Positions 50,322-58,976 of a DNA stretch of 64,000 nucleotides are shown here, in pieces. The position numbers were made by a program, and so were the translations under genes. Numbering within the stretch: position 1 is the stretch's first letter; each line of letters opens with the position of its first letter. The stretch comes from Kumtagia ephedrae (GTDB lineage Bacteria; Pseudomonadota; Alphaproteobacteria; Rhizobiales; Rhizobiaceae). The DNA is taken from NCBI RefSeq assembly GCF_003012745.1, contig NZ_PXYK01000003.1, positions 1-64,000 of the forward strand. Reading direction: 5' to 3'. Under the pieces are notes generated by a model that was not told the origin of the DNA, searched no databases, and saw nothing but the letters and a program-made list of their open reading frames with translations.

Positions 50322-51419
50322 ATGACAAAGCATATCCTTGCCGTCACGATGCGCCGCTCGCTCGGCCGCCGCGATTTTCTGAAAGGGGCCACGCTGCTTG
50401 GCGCAGCCGGCGCGTTCCCCGCCATCATCACCAGCCGGAGCCTTGCGCAGGACAAGCCGACGGTGGTGAATTCGATCCGCTCGCTGTCCAATCCTTATCA
50501 CGCGACCTGGAACAAGGGTGGCGCCGCCTTCGCCAAGTCCGTCGGCACCGAGTACGTGACGCTGGTGACCGAAGGGAACAGCGAGAAGGGTATCGCCGAT
50601 ATCAAGGCGATCCTGGCCAAGACCGGTGGCAATTGCGTCGTCAACGTCGATCCGAACGACAGCCCCGACGCACGGCCCATCGTCGAGGCCTGCAAGGCCG
50701 CCGGTGCATATGTGGTGACGCAGTGGAACAAGCCGGCCGACCTGCATCCCTGGGACTTCGATCCGAACTACGTCGCCCATATCTCGTTCAGCGGCGTGCC
50801 CTATGGCAAGGCGATGGCCGAGACGCTGATCAAGGCGATGGGCGGCAAGGGCGGCATCGTGGCGCTGGGCGGCATCGAATCCAACGTACCGGCTATCGAG
50901 CGCAAGGCCGGCCTCGAGGAGGCGTTGAAGGCCAACCCGGATGTCAAGCTGCTCGACATGCAGGTGGCCAACTGGTCGGCCACCGAGGCGCTTGAGAAGA
51001 CCAATGCCTGGGTCACCCAGTTCGGCGACGAGATCGGCGGCATCTGGGCGGCCAATGACGACATGGCGCTGGCCGCCGTGGAAGCGTTGCGCGCCGAGGG
51101 CCGCGCCGGCAAGGTGCCGGTGACCGGCATCGACGGCATCCAGCTGGCGGTGGAGGCGATCCAGAAGGGCGAACTCGCCGGCACCGTCGCCTGGGACCCG
51201 TACTGGCAGGGCGGAATGGGCCTGTCGATCGGCTACCACGCCAAGACCGGCACCTTCGACCCGGCCAAGGAAGGGCACGAGCATCGCGAGTTCTACGGCA
51301 CCGGCGTGATCATCTCGGCGGAGAACGCACAGTCCTTCTACGACAGCAACATCAAGTCGGAGCCGCAGCTCGACTGGAACGACATCTGGGGCCGCGTCAG
51401 CGGCCAGATCAAATACTGA
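50322..51419 (+). CDS. CUT2 sugar ABC transporter substrate-binding protein with Tat-type signal
   Basis: A 365-residue RbsB-like binding protein. The N-terminus carries LGRRDFLKGATLLGAAGAFP, a twin-arginine motif followed by a hydrophobic helix, so export folded through Tat is likely, which is less common for sugar-binding proteins. Ribose-family phrases are DIKAILAKTGGNCVVNVDPN, IWAANDDMALAAVEALRAEG and GIDGIQLAVEAIQKGELAGT. GGGAGGAG is well placed before the ATG. The 100 bp gap to the permease holds only an imperfect stem. Confidence 0.93.
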   Translation: MTKHILAVTMRRSLGRRDFLKGATLLGAAGAFPAIITSRSLAQDKPTVVNSIRSLSNPYHATWNKGGAAFAKSVGTEYVTLVTEGNSEKGIADIKAILAKTGGNCVVNVDPNDSPDARPIVEACKAAGAYVVTQWNKPADLHPWDFDPNYVAHISFSGVPYGKAMAETLIKAMGGKGGIVALGGIESNVPAIERKAGLEEALKANPDVKLLDMQVANWSATEALEKTNAWVTQFGDEIGGIWAANDDMALAAVEALRAEGRAGKVPVTGIDGIQLAVEAIQKGELAGTVAWDPYWQGGMGLSIGYHAKTGTFDPAKEGHEHREFYGTGVIISAENAQSFYDSNIKSEPQLDWNDIWGRVSGQIKY

Positions 51420-51519
51420 TCGAGGCAGCGCGGGCGGAATTGTTTTCGCCCTCGCGTCTTCCGCTCCGCCCCGTCCCGCAGCCGCCGGCTGTTGTTTCCA
51501 AGCGCGATCAGATCACGGA

Positions 51520-52524
51520 ATGGCGACCCTGAGCACGACCGAAGCGACAGAGCATGCCCAATCGCCAAAGCCGGTCCGCAAATTCCGGCTGGCGTCGTGG
51601 GCGCCGGTGGCCATCCTCCTCCTGCTTTGCGCGATCATCGCGCTGATCAACCCGAACTTCCTGAGCTTCGGCAATCTGGTGCGCATCAGCCAGGCGGCGA
51701 TGATCCCGCTGGTGCTCGGCCTCGGGGCGACCTTCATCATCCTGATGGGCTCGATCGACCTGTCGGTCGAGGGCGTGCTGACGTTGTCGGCCGTGATGCT
51801 GTCGATGCTGGTGCTGAACGGCGCCAACGTCAACGATTACGGCTTGCTGGCGGTGCTGTTCGTGCTCGCGGCCGGCGCGGCGGTCGGTTTCGTCAACGGC
51901 GTGGTGCATGTGCGGCTCAAGGTGCCGTCCTTCATGACGACGCTCGGCGTCTGGTTCATCGGCGTCGGCGTCGCCAATGCACTGCTCGGCGGCATGGCGA
52001 TCCGCGTCAACGATCCGTGGGTGAGGGGGCTGGCGATCGAGCGTTTCCTCGGCTTTCCCTGGGGCGTCTGGCTGGCGGGCGCATGCCTTGTCGTCGCGCT
52101 GGTCATCCAGAACCATACCCGCCTCGGCCGCCACATCTATGCGCTCGGCGGCGGCGAGGAGCTGGCCGCGCTCTCCGGCATCTCGGTGGCACGCGTGCGC
52201 ATACTGGCCTTCACGCTGGCCGGCATCTTCTATGCCGTAGGCGGCATCCTCGCGGCGGCGCAGCTCGGCCTCGGTAATGCACAGATCGGCAATGGCCGGC
52301 TTTTCACCACCGTGACGGCCGTCGTCGTCGGCGGCACGGCGCTGTCGGGCGGGCAGGGCGGCGTGCTGCAGACGCTGGTCGGCGTGCTCATCGTCGTCGT
52401 GCTCGCCAACGGCATGGTGCTGATGGGCGTGCCGCCGAGCATCCAGATCGGCGTGCAGGGCCTGATGATCATCGCCGCGGTGGCCATGTCGATCGACCGC
52501 AAGCTGATGCGGATCGTCAAATGA
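51520..52524 (+). CDS. CUT2 sugar ABC transporter permease 1 (RbsC type)
   Basis: A 334-residue permease with about ten helices. The RbsC signatures are GLGATFIILMGSIDLSVEGV, VRLKVPSFMTTLGVWFIGVG, ALGGGEELAALSGISVARVR and VVVGGTALSGGQGGVLQTLV. A 25-residue polar leader precedes the first helix. The stop overlaps the ATPase start by 4 bp. A second, different permease follows the ATPase, so a heterodimer is expected. Confidence 0.94.
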   Translation: MATLSTTEATEHAQSPKPVRKFRLASWAPVAILLLLCAIIALINPNFLSFGNLVRISQAAMIPLVLGLGATFIILMGSIDLSVEGVLTLSAVMLSMLVLNGANVNDYGLLAVLFVLAAGAAVGFVNGVVHVRLKVPSFMTTLGVWFIGVGVANALLGGMAIRVNDPWVRGLAIERFLGFPWGVWLAGACLVVALVIQNHTRLGRHIYALGGGEELAALSGISVARVRILAFTLAGIFYAVGGILAAAQLGLGNAQIGNGRLFTTVTAVVVGGTALSGGQGGVLQTLVGVLIVVVLANGMVLMGVPPSIQIGVQGLMIIAAVAMSIDRKLMRIVK

Positions 52525-54047
52525 GCGCGGCCGCCGTCCAGCCCGTGCTGTCGCTGGTTGGCGTCGACAAGCGCTTTCCCGGCGTGCATGCGCTGAAGGG
52601 CGTGTCGATCGACATCCGTCCCGGCGAGGTGGTCGGTTTGATCGGCGAGAACGGCGCCGGCAAGTCGACGCTGATGAAGATTCTTTCCGGCGTCTACCAG
52701 CACGATTCCGGCGAGATCCTGAAAGAAGGCAAGCCGACTCGTTTCCACGACGCCGCCGATGCCAACAGCAAGGGTATCGGCATGGTGTTCCAGGAGCAGT
52801 CGCTGCTCACCAACCTGACGGTGGGCGAGAACATCTATCTCGGCAACGAGAAGCAGTTCACGCGGCTGGGCATCGTCGACTGGCGGCGGCTCTACGCTGC
52901 CGCGGCGCGGCAGCTCGCCAAGGTCAAGGTCGACGTCGATCCGCGTACCCGCACCGACGAGCTCGGCTTCGCCACGCGCCAGATGGTCGAGCTCGCCAAG
53001 GCGCTGACGCTGGAGGAGAACGCCGCCGGCCATCTCGTCATCCTGCTCGACGAGCCGACCTCGGTGCTGGAGCGCGCCGAGATCGACATCCTATTCGCTC
53101 GCGTGCGGGCGCTGAAGGCACGCGCCTCCTTCATCTTCGTGTCGCACCGGCTGGACGAGGTGCTGGAGCTGTCGGACCGCATCTATGTGATGAAGGACGG
53201 CGCCGTTGTCGGGGAGCTCGAGGCGGCCGGCGCCGATGTCACTCGGCTGCACCAGATGATGGTGGGGCGCAGCCTGCAGGCCGAGTACTACCGCGAGCCG
53301 CTGCAGAAGCCGCACCGCAGCGATGTGATGCTAAAGGCCGACGGTCTGACGCTGGCTGGCGCCTACAAGGACATAAGCTTCAAGCTGCATGCCGGCGAGA
53401 TTCTCGGCATCGCCGGGGTCATCGGCTCGGGCCGCGAGGAACTGACGCGCACGCTGGCCGGGTTCGCGCCGCATGGCGGCGGGCGGCTCGTGGTCGAAGC
53501 CAAGGAGGCGGTGCTGCGGACGCCGGCCGAGGCGGTGGACGCCGGCATCGGCTACATCCCGCGCGAGCGCCGCGTCGAGGGGCTGGTGCTGTTCCTGCCG
53601 GTCGCGGCGAACATCACGCTGGCCGATCTTGGCGGGCTCACCCGCCATGGCCTGATCGACGCGCGCGAGGAACGCCGGCTGGCGTCGAACTGGGTGGACC
53701 GGCTGAAGATCCGGACGCCCTCCATCAACGCGCTCTGCCTCAACCTGTCGGGCGGCAACCAGCAGAAGGTGGTGCTCGCCAAATGGCTCAATGCCAGGGT
53801 GAAGATCCTCATCCTCGACCATCCGACGCGCGGTCTCGACGTCGGCGCCAAGGAGGAAGTGTACGAGCTCGTCCGCGCGGTCACAGCCGAGGGCGTCGCC
53901 GTGCTGCTCACCTCCGACACGCTGGAGGAGACGATCGGCCTCAGCCATACCGTGCTGGTGATGCGCGACGGCGAGATCACGCATCGCACGTCGGCCAATC
54001 CTGGTGAAAAACCGCGCCAGGTCGATCTGATCGGACATATGGTATGA
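52521..54047 (+). CDS. CUT2 sugar ABC transporter ATPase (RbsA type)
   Basis: A 508-residue tandem ATPase. Domain 1: Walker A GENGAGKSTLMKIL, Q-loop FQEQSLLTNLTV, Walker B VILLDEPTSVLERAE, switch histidine in FVSHRLDEVLEL; its signature helix is unusual (LGFATRQMVELAKALT). Domain 2: GVIGSGREELTRTL, signature LSGGNQQKVVLAKWLN and LDHPTRGLDVGAKEEVYE. ATGA overlaps couple it to both permease genes. Confidence 0.94.
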   Translation: MSAAAVQPVLSLVGVDKRFPGVHALKGVSIDIRPGEVVGLIGENGAGKSTLMKILSGVYQHDSGEILKEGKPTRFHDAADANSKGIGMVFQEQSLLTNLTVGENIYLGNEKQFTRLGIVDWRRLYAAAARQLAKVKVDVDPRTRTDELGFATRQMVELAKALTLEENAAGHLVILLDEPTSVLERAEIDILFARVRALKARASFIFVSHRLDEVLELSDRIYVMKDGAVVGELEAAGADVTRLHQMMVGRSLQAEYYREPLQKPHRSDVMLKADGLTLAGAYKDISFKLHAGEILGIAGVIGSGREELTRTLAGFAPHGGGRLVVEAKEAVLRTPAEAVDAGIGYIPRERRVEGLVLFLPVAANITLADLGGLTRHGLIDAREERRLASNWVDRLKIRTPSINALCLNLSGGNQQKVVLAKWLNARVKILILDHPTRGLDVGAKEEVYELVRAVTAEGVAVLLTSDTLEETIGLSHTVLVMRDGEITHRTSANPGEKPRQVDLIGHMV

Positions 54048-55003
54048 ACGGACGTCTTGACGGCTTGAGTGCTGAGCGGCTGCGGCAATGGCTGCCGCTG
54101 GCGACGCTTGTCGTCCTGGTGGTTCTGGTCGGCACGCTGCAGCCTGTCTTCCTGCAGCCGGCGACGCTGCTGCAGCTCGCCAGCGACACCGCGGTGCTGT
54201 TCATCCTGGCGACGGGCGTCACCTTCGTCATCATGCTCGGCGGCATCGACCTGTCCATCCAGTCGATGGCGTCGCTGGCCAGCGTAGTCGTGGCACTGAC
54301 GGTGGCGCGGCTGGGCTACGGGGCCTTCGCGCTGGCGATCGTCATCGGGCTGGCAGCCGGCTTCCTTTCCGGGCTGGCGCATGTGCGGCTGAAAATCCCG
54401 TCCTTCATCGCGACGCTCGCCACGGGCGGCGTGCTCTACAGTGCTGCCCTGGTGATCTCGGGCGAGCGGTCGATCACGCTGGCCGATGCCGAGCGCTCCT
54501 ATCAGAGCTGGATCACCGGCACGCTGTTCGGCGTGCCCGGCGTCATTGTCATCGGACTGGTCGTGCTGGTCGGCGCCCATGTCCTGCAGAGCCACACACG
54601 CTTCGGCCGTTACAGCTCGGCGATCGGCGCCGGCGAGCCGGCGGCCTACGCGTCGGGCGTCAAGGTCGGCCGCCAGAAGATCATCGCCTTCGTGCTGTCG
54701 GGCGGATTCGCCGCGGTCGCCGGAGTAGTGCTCGCGGGGCGGCTGGCCAGCGGCTCGCCGACGCTCGCCGCCGAGCTGCTGCTGCCTTCCATCGCTGCCG
54801 TGGTGGTCGGCGGCACCGCGATCACCGGCGGCGTCGGCAGCATCTGGCGTACGCTGGTCGGCGCCCTGATCATATCGGTCGTGCGCATCGGCATGACCTT
54901 CCTTGGCGTCAACATCTTCGCCCAGAACATCGTGTTCGGCATCCTGCTGGTCGCCGCCGTCGCCATCACCATCGACCGGTCGAAGATACCGATCGTCAAA
55001 TAG
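54044..55003 (+). CDS. CUT2 sugar ABC transporter permease 2 (RbsC type)
   Basis: A 319-residue permease. RbsC-like phrases are GVTFVIMLGGIDLSIQSMAS, HVRLKIPSFIATLATGGVLY, AIGAGEPAAYASGVKVGRQK and VVVGGTAITGGVGSIWRTLV. It is clearly paralogous to the first permease of the same operon but distinct. Starts with a 4 bp overlap to the ATPase gene. Confidence 0.94.
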   Translation: MNGRLDGLSAERLRQWLPLATLVVLVVLVGTLQPVFLQPATLLQLASDTAVLFILATGVTFVIMLGGIDLSIQSMASLASVVVALTVARLGYGAFALAIVIGLAAGFLSGLAHVRLKIPSFIATLATGGVLYSAALVISGERSITLADAERSYQSWITGTLFGVPGVIVIGLVVLVGAHVLQSHTRFGRYSSAIGAGEPAAYASGVKVGRQKIIAFVLSGGFAAVAGVVLAGRLASGSPTLAAELLLPSIAAVVVGGTAITGGVGSIWRTLVGALIISVVRIGMTFLGVNIFAQNIVFGILLVAAVAITIDRSKIPIVK

Positions 55004-55013
55004 GAGTTTAGAG

Positions 55014-55802
55014 ATGGACTTGAACCTTCGCGGGAAAGTCGCGGTGATCACCGGCGGGAGCATCGGCATCGGGCTGGCCGTGGCAGATGCGCTGGCCGCG
55101 GAAGGCGTCGACGTCGTCATGGCGGCACGCCAGCCGGAGCGGCTGGAGGAGGAGGCGAAGCGTGTTGCCGGACGCCATGGCGTCAGGACGTTGCCGGTCG
55201 CCTGCGACGTCGCCACCGCCGAAGGTACGAAAAATCTGATCGCGGCGGTCGAAAGCTTCGGCGGCGCCGACATCCTGATCAACAATGCCGGCTCGGGCAG
55301 CAACGAGACGATCATGGAGGCGCCGGACGAGAAGTGGCAGCACTATTGGGAACTGCATGTGATGGCGGCGGTGCGGCTGGCGCGGGGCCTCGTGCCGGGC
55401 ATGAAGCGGCGCGGCGGCGGCGTCATCCTGCACAATGCCTCGATCTGCGCTACGCAGCCGCTCTGGTACGAGCCGATCTACAACGTCACCAAATCGGCGC
55501 TGATGATGTTTTCCAAGACGCTGGCCAACGAGGTGATCAAGGACAATATCCGCGTCAACACCGTCAATGCCGGCCTCATCCTCACACCGGACTGGATCAA
55601 GACCGCCAAGCAGCTCACCGCCGACAAGGGTGGCGACTGGGAAGGTTATCTCCAAGGCGTCGCCGACGAATACGCGCCGATCCGGCGCTTCGGCAAGCCG
55701 GAGGAACTCGCCGCCTTCTTCGTCTTTCTGTGCTCCGACCGGGCCTCCTACTCGGTCGGCTCGACCTATTATGTCGACGGCGGCATGCTGAAGACTGTGT
55801 GA
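55014..55802 (+). CDS. SDR-family oxidoreductase
   Basis: A 262-residue SDR starting MDLNLRGKVAV; AGGAG lies upstream. The cofactor motif is TGGSIGIG, NNAGSGSN follows strand 4, and the catalytic set is S in HNASICATQP with YNVTK. The insertion WIKTAKQLTADKGGDWEGYL before the C-terminal YYVDGGMLKTV is typical of a group of uncharacterised sugar-cluster SDRs. Last gene of the CUT2 operon, 10 bp after the permease. Confidence 0.9.
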   Translation: MDLNLRGKVAVITGGSIGIGLAVADALAAEGVDVVMAARQPERLEEEAKRVAGRHGVRTLPVACDVATAEGTKNLIAAVESFGGADILINNAGSGSNETIMEAPDEKWQHYWELHVMAAVRLARGLVPGMKRRGGGVILHNASICATQPLWYEPIYNVTKSALMMFSKTLANEVIKDNIRVNTVNAGLILTPDWIKTAKQLTADKGGDWEGYLQGVADEYAPIRRFGKPEELAAFFVFLCSDRASYSVGSTYYVDGGMLKTV

Positions 55803-55955
55803 GGCCGTCGCGGCGTACGCGATCCCGAAATGCCCACCGCAAGGCTTGCGCCGGGAATATTTTTCCGGAGGGGTGCTTCCTGTGGAATGAATTAACTCTA
55901 CAAGAACGATAGAATTAAGGGATCATGGATGTGTCATCCTTTGGAGATCACATCC

Positions 55956-56969
55956 ATGTCCATTCTTTCCCGGCGCATGCTCCTGCTCTCGACGGCGGCG
56001 CTCGCCGCCGCGGTCACCGTCGCACCGGCCTCGGCCGACGACCTCAAGATCACCATCGCCTACCAGACGGTCGTCGAGCCGTCGAAGGTGCCGCAGGCCG
56101 ACGGTGCCTACGAAGCGGCGACCAGGGCAGCCATCGACTGGCGCAAGTTCGATTCCGGTGCCGACGTCATCGCGGCGATCGCCTCCGGCGCGGTCGACAT
56201 CGGCTATGTCGGGTCGAGCCCGCTGGCCGCCGCAGCCAGCCGCGAACTGCCGATCGAGACGATCTTCGTCGTCGGCCTCATCGGCGAATCCGAAGCATTG
56301 GTCGCCCGCAACGGCTCAGGCGTCGAAAAAGTAGCCGACCTCCCCCGCAAGAAGGTGGCCGTGCCCTTTGTCTCGACCACCCACTACAGTCTGCTGGCGG
56401 CGCTGAAGCATGAGGGCGTCGATCCCAAGTCGGTCGAGATACTCAACCTCAGGCCGCCGGAGATCGCCGCCGCCTTCGAGCGCGGTGACATCGATGCAGC
56501 CTATGTCTGGGATCCGGCGCTCGGCCAGATCAAAACCGGCGGCAAGACGGTGCTGGATTCGGCAAAAGTGGCCGAATGGGGCGCGCCGACCTTCGACGCC
56601 TGGATCGTGCGCGCCGACTTCGCGGCGGAACATCCGGAAGCCGTGCGCGACTTCGTCAAGGTCACCGGCGCGGCCTATGCAGAGTATCTCGCCAAGCCGG
56701 ACGCGTGGTCGACGGCGTCGCCGCAGGCGGAGAAGATTGCCAGGCTGACCGGCGCAAAGGCCGAGGAGGTGCCGCAGCTGCTGAAGGGCTACGTCTTCCC
56801 GACGCTCGAGGAGCAGGCATCGACGACGTTCCTCGGCGGCGACACCGTCAAGGCGGTCGCCGCCACGTCCGAGTTCCTGAAGGAGCAGGGCAAGATCGAC
56901 GCGGTGCTGCCCGACTACTCCAAATTCGTCACCAGCAAATACGTCTCCGAGGCGCTCGCCTCGAATTGA
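55956..56969 (+). CDS. tauA: Taurine-type ABC transporter substrate-binding protein
   Basis: A 337-residue TauA/SsuA-like protein. The signal peptide MSILSRRMLLLSTAALAAAV ends ASA-DD. Typical TauA phrases are KITIAYQTVVEPSKVPQADG, IDWRKFDSGADVIAAIASGA, VDIGYVGSSPLAAAASRELP and DIDAAYVWDPALGQIKTGGK. The ATG at 55956 has GGAG eight bases before it; 55929 is in frame but unsupported. An alkanesulfonate such as taurine is the likely ligand, although other amine or sulfonate ligands occur in the family. Confidence 0.9.
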   Translation: MSILSRRMLLLSTAALAAAVTVAPASADDLKITIAYQTVVEPSKVPQADGAYEAATRAAIDWRKFDSGADVIAAIASGAVDIGYVGSSPLAAAASRELPIETIFVVGLIGESEALVARNGSGVEKVADLPRKKVAVPFVSTTHYSLLAALKHEGVDPKSVEILNLRPPEIAAAFERGDIDAAYVWDPALGQIKTGGKTVLDSAKVAEWGAPTFDAWIVRADFAAEHPEAVRDFVKVTGAAYAEYLAKPDAWSTASPQAEKIARLTGAKAEEVPQLLKGYVFPTLEEQASTTFLGGDTVKAVAATSEFLKEQGKIDAVLPDYSKFVTSKYVSEALASN

Positions 56970-56998
56970 CGGGGATGCGGCGGCCTCAGACCGCGCCC

Positions 56999-57042
56999 CG
57001 TCCGCCCGCCGGAACGTGACGAGCGCCTCCGGCGGGCGGACG
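56999..57042 (+). terminator. Intra-operon stem-loop after tauA
   Basis: CGTCCGCCCGCCGGA (56999-57013) and TCCGGCGGGCGGACG (57028-57042) form a perfect 15 bp GC-rich stem with a 14-base loop, followed by TTCTTTCG. It stands 30 bp after the tauA stop and 35 bp before tauB. The weak T-tail suggests partial termination or protection of the tauA mRNA. Confidence 0.7.
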
Positions 57043-57076
57043 TTCTTTCGTAAAAGCATGATCCTCGGGAAAGCCG

Positions 57077-57850
57077 ATGCCGAAACTCGTCCTCGACCAG
57101 GTGTCCATCCGCTATGACGGCCAGCCGCGGCCGGCCGTGGAGCGCGTATCGCTCTCGATCGCCAACGGCGAGTTCGTCGTGCTGGTCGGCCGTTCGGGCT
57201 GCGGCAAGACCTCGCTGCTCAACGTCGCCGCGGGTTTCCTATCGCCGGCCGATGGCAAGGCGGCCGTGGATGGCGAGCCGATCGTCCGGCCGGGCGCCGA
57301 CCGCGCCGTCGTGTTCCAGAACGACGCCTTGTTCCCGTGGCTGACGGCGCGTGAGAACGTCGCCTTCGCCCTGCGGCTGCGCGGGGTGGCGCCGGCGCAA
57401 CGGAGCCGGCGGGCGGACGATCTGCTGTCGCTGGTCAAGCTGCAGGGCAGCGGCGACAAGCGCGTCTGGGAGCTGTCCGGCGGCATGCGCCAGCGCGTAG
57501 GCCTTGCCCGGGCGCTTGCGGCCGAGCCGAAGTTCCTGCTGCTCGACGAGCCGCTGGGCGCGCTCGATGCGCTGACGCGCGAGCGCATGCAAACCACGCT
57601 GCTCGATATCTGGGCCGCCAGCCGGGCGGGTGTGCTGATGGTCACGCATGGCATCGAGGAAGCGCTGGTCCTTGCCACTCGGATCGTCGTCCTGGCGCCG
57701 CATCCGGGGCATGTGGTCGGCGTCTTCGAGCCGACGTTCGGCCGCCGCTATCTTGCCGGAGAGCCGATCCGCAACATCAAGGCGGACCCGGCCTTCGCGG
57801 CGGCCCGCGGCGACCTGACCGATGCGATCTTCCAGGGAGAGCCGGCATGA
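57077..57850 (+). CDS. tauB: Taurine-type ABC transporter ATPase
   Basis: A 257-residue TauB/SsuB-type ATPase. Walker A GRSGCGKTSLLNVA, Q-loop FQNDALFPWLTA, signature LSGGMRQRVGLARALA, Walker B FLLLDEPLGALDALTR and switch histidine in VLMVTHGIEEALVLA. The C-terminus has APHPGHVVGVFEP, typical of this family. The 4 bp ATGA overlap couples it to the permease gene. Confidence 0.93.
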   Translation: MPKLVLDQVSIRYDGQPRPAVERVSLSIANGEFVVLVGRSGCGKTSLLNVAAGFLSPADGKAAVDGEPIVRPGADRAVVFQNDALFPWLTARENVAFALRLRGVAPAQRSRRADDLLSLVKLQGSGDKRVWELSGGMRQRVGLARALAAEPKFLLLDEPLGALDALTRERMQTTLLDIWAASRAGVLMVTHGIEEALVLATRIVVLAPHPGHVVGVFEPTFGRRYLAGEPIRNIKADPAFAAARGDLTDAIFQGEPA

Positions 57851-58707
57851 CGATGTCCTCCTATTCCGAACGGCCGGTGGCCAAGGCCGAACGTCCCGAT
57901 CCGGTCGCCGTGCCGTGGCCGCCGGTCCGCCGGAGGAGCGGGACTGTCTCGGCGCGCACGATCAGCGCCGTCACGCTGCTCGCGCTGCTGCTCGCATGGA
58001 CGCTGGCGGCGCGGCTGCAACTCGTCTCGCCGGTGTTCCTGCCGTCGCCGCTCGCCGTCTGGGGCAAGTTCCTGTCGGTGGCTCAGCAGGGTTTTGTCGA
58101 CGCTACGCTGTTCCAGCATCTTGTCGCCAGCCTGGGGAGGGTCTTTGCCGCGCTGGCGGCGGCGGTGCTCGTCGGCGTGCCGGTCGGCTGGGCTATCGGC
58201 GCCACCACGATCGGCCGCGGCATCTTCGATCCGCTGCTGGAATTCCTGCGGCCGATCCCGCCGCTCGCCTATCTGCCGCTGATCGTCATCTGGTTCGGCA
58301 TCGGCGAGCCGTCGAAGGTGCTGGTCATCGCCATCGCCATGCTGGCGCCGATCGCACTGTCGACGGCGGCGGGCGTGCGCGGCGTCTCGCGCGAACGCAT
58401 CAACGCCGCCCGGTCGCTCGGCGCGACCCGCGTACAGGTGGTGCGGCATGTCGTGCTGCCGAGCGCACTGCCTTCCACCCTGACCGGCCTGCGCATCGCG
58501 CTCGGCGCCGGCTGGACAACGCTGGTGGCGGCCGAACTGGTGGCGGCGACGCGTGGCCTCGGCTTCATGATCCAGTCGGCAGCCCAGTTCCTGGTGACGG
58601 ACGTGGTGGTGATGGGCATCCTGGTGATTGCGGCGGTGGCGTTCGCGCTGGAATTCGTCATCCGCAGGATCGAGCGGGCGCTGGTGCCCTGGGCCGGACG
58701 CGACTAG
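57847..58707 (+). CDS. tauC: Taurine-type ABC transporter permease
   Basis: A 286-residue TauC/SsuC-type permease with about six helices after a polar leader. ARSLGATRVQVVRHVVLPSA is the EAA loop, and LEFLRPIPPLAYLPLIVIWF with GIGEPSKVLVI is the family core. A 269 bp gap (58708-58976) without a credible gene follows before the oxygenase gene; that gap may hold a separate promoter, but none was recognised. Confidence 0.93.
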   Translation: MTMSSYSERPVAKAERPDPVAVPWPPVRRRSGTVSARTISAVTLLALLLAWTLAARLQLVSPVFLPSPLAVWGKFLSVAQQGFVDATLFQHLVASLGRVFAALAAAVLVGVPVGWAIGATTIGRGIFDPLLEFLRPIPPLAYLPLIVIWFGIGEPSKVLVIAIAMLAPIALSTAAGVRGVSRERINAARSLGATRVQVVRHVVLPSALPSTLTGLRIALGAGWTTLVAAELVAATRGLGFMIQSAAQFLVTDVVVMGILVIAAVAFALEFVIRRIERALVPWAGRD

Positions 58708-58976
58708 TCGCCGATGGCGTTCGATTCGTCCGGGGATGCGAGCCGACGTCCCGACTTGCGCCCGTACGACTGCGGAAATTTTGCCCGTCGGCCGGGCGAT
58801 CTTTGGTTCGGAAATCTTCCCTTCGCGAATCCGCGAGCTGCCCGATTCCTTCAGACGCGTCGGCAAGCATGGCACTGTTTCGGCGTCGATGCCGCCTGTC
58901 ATCAGAGGCCGCCCGGAAGAGTATGTCTCGGCCGTCACGACGGCGCTGCATCGCGGCTGCAGGGAAGGACTCCACC

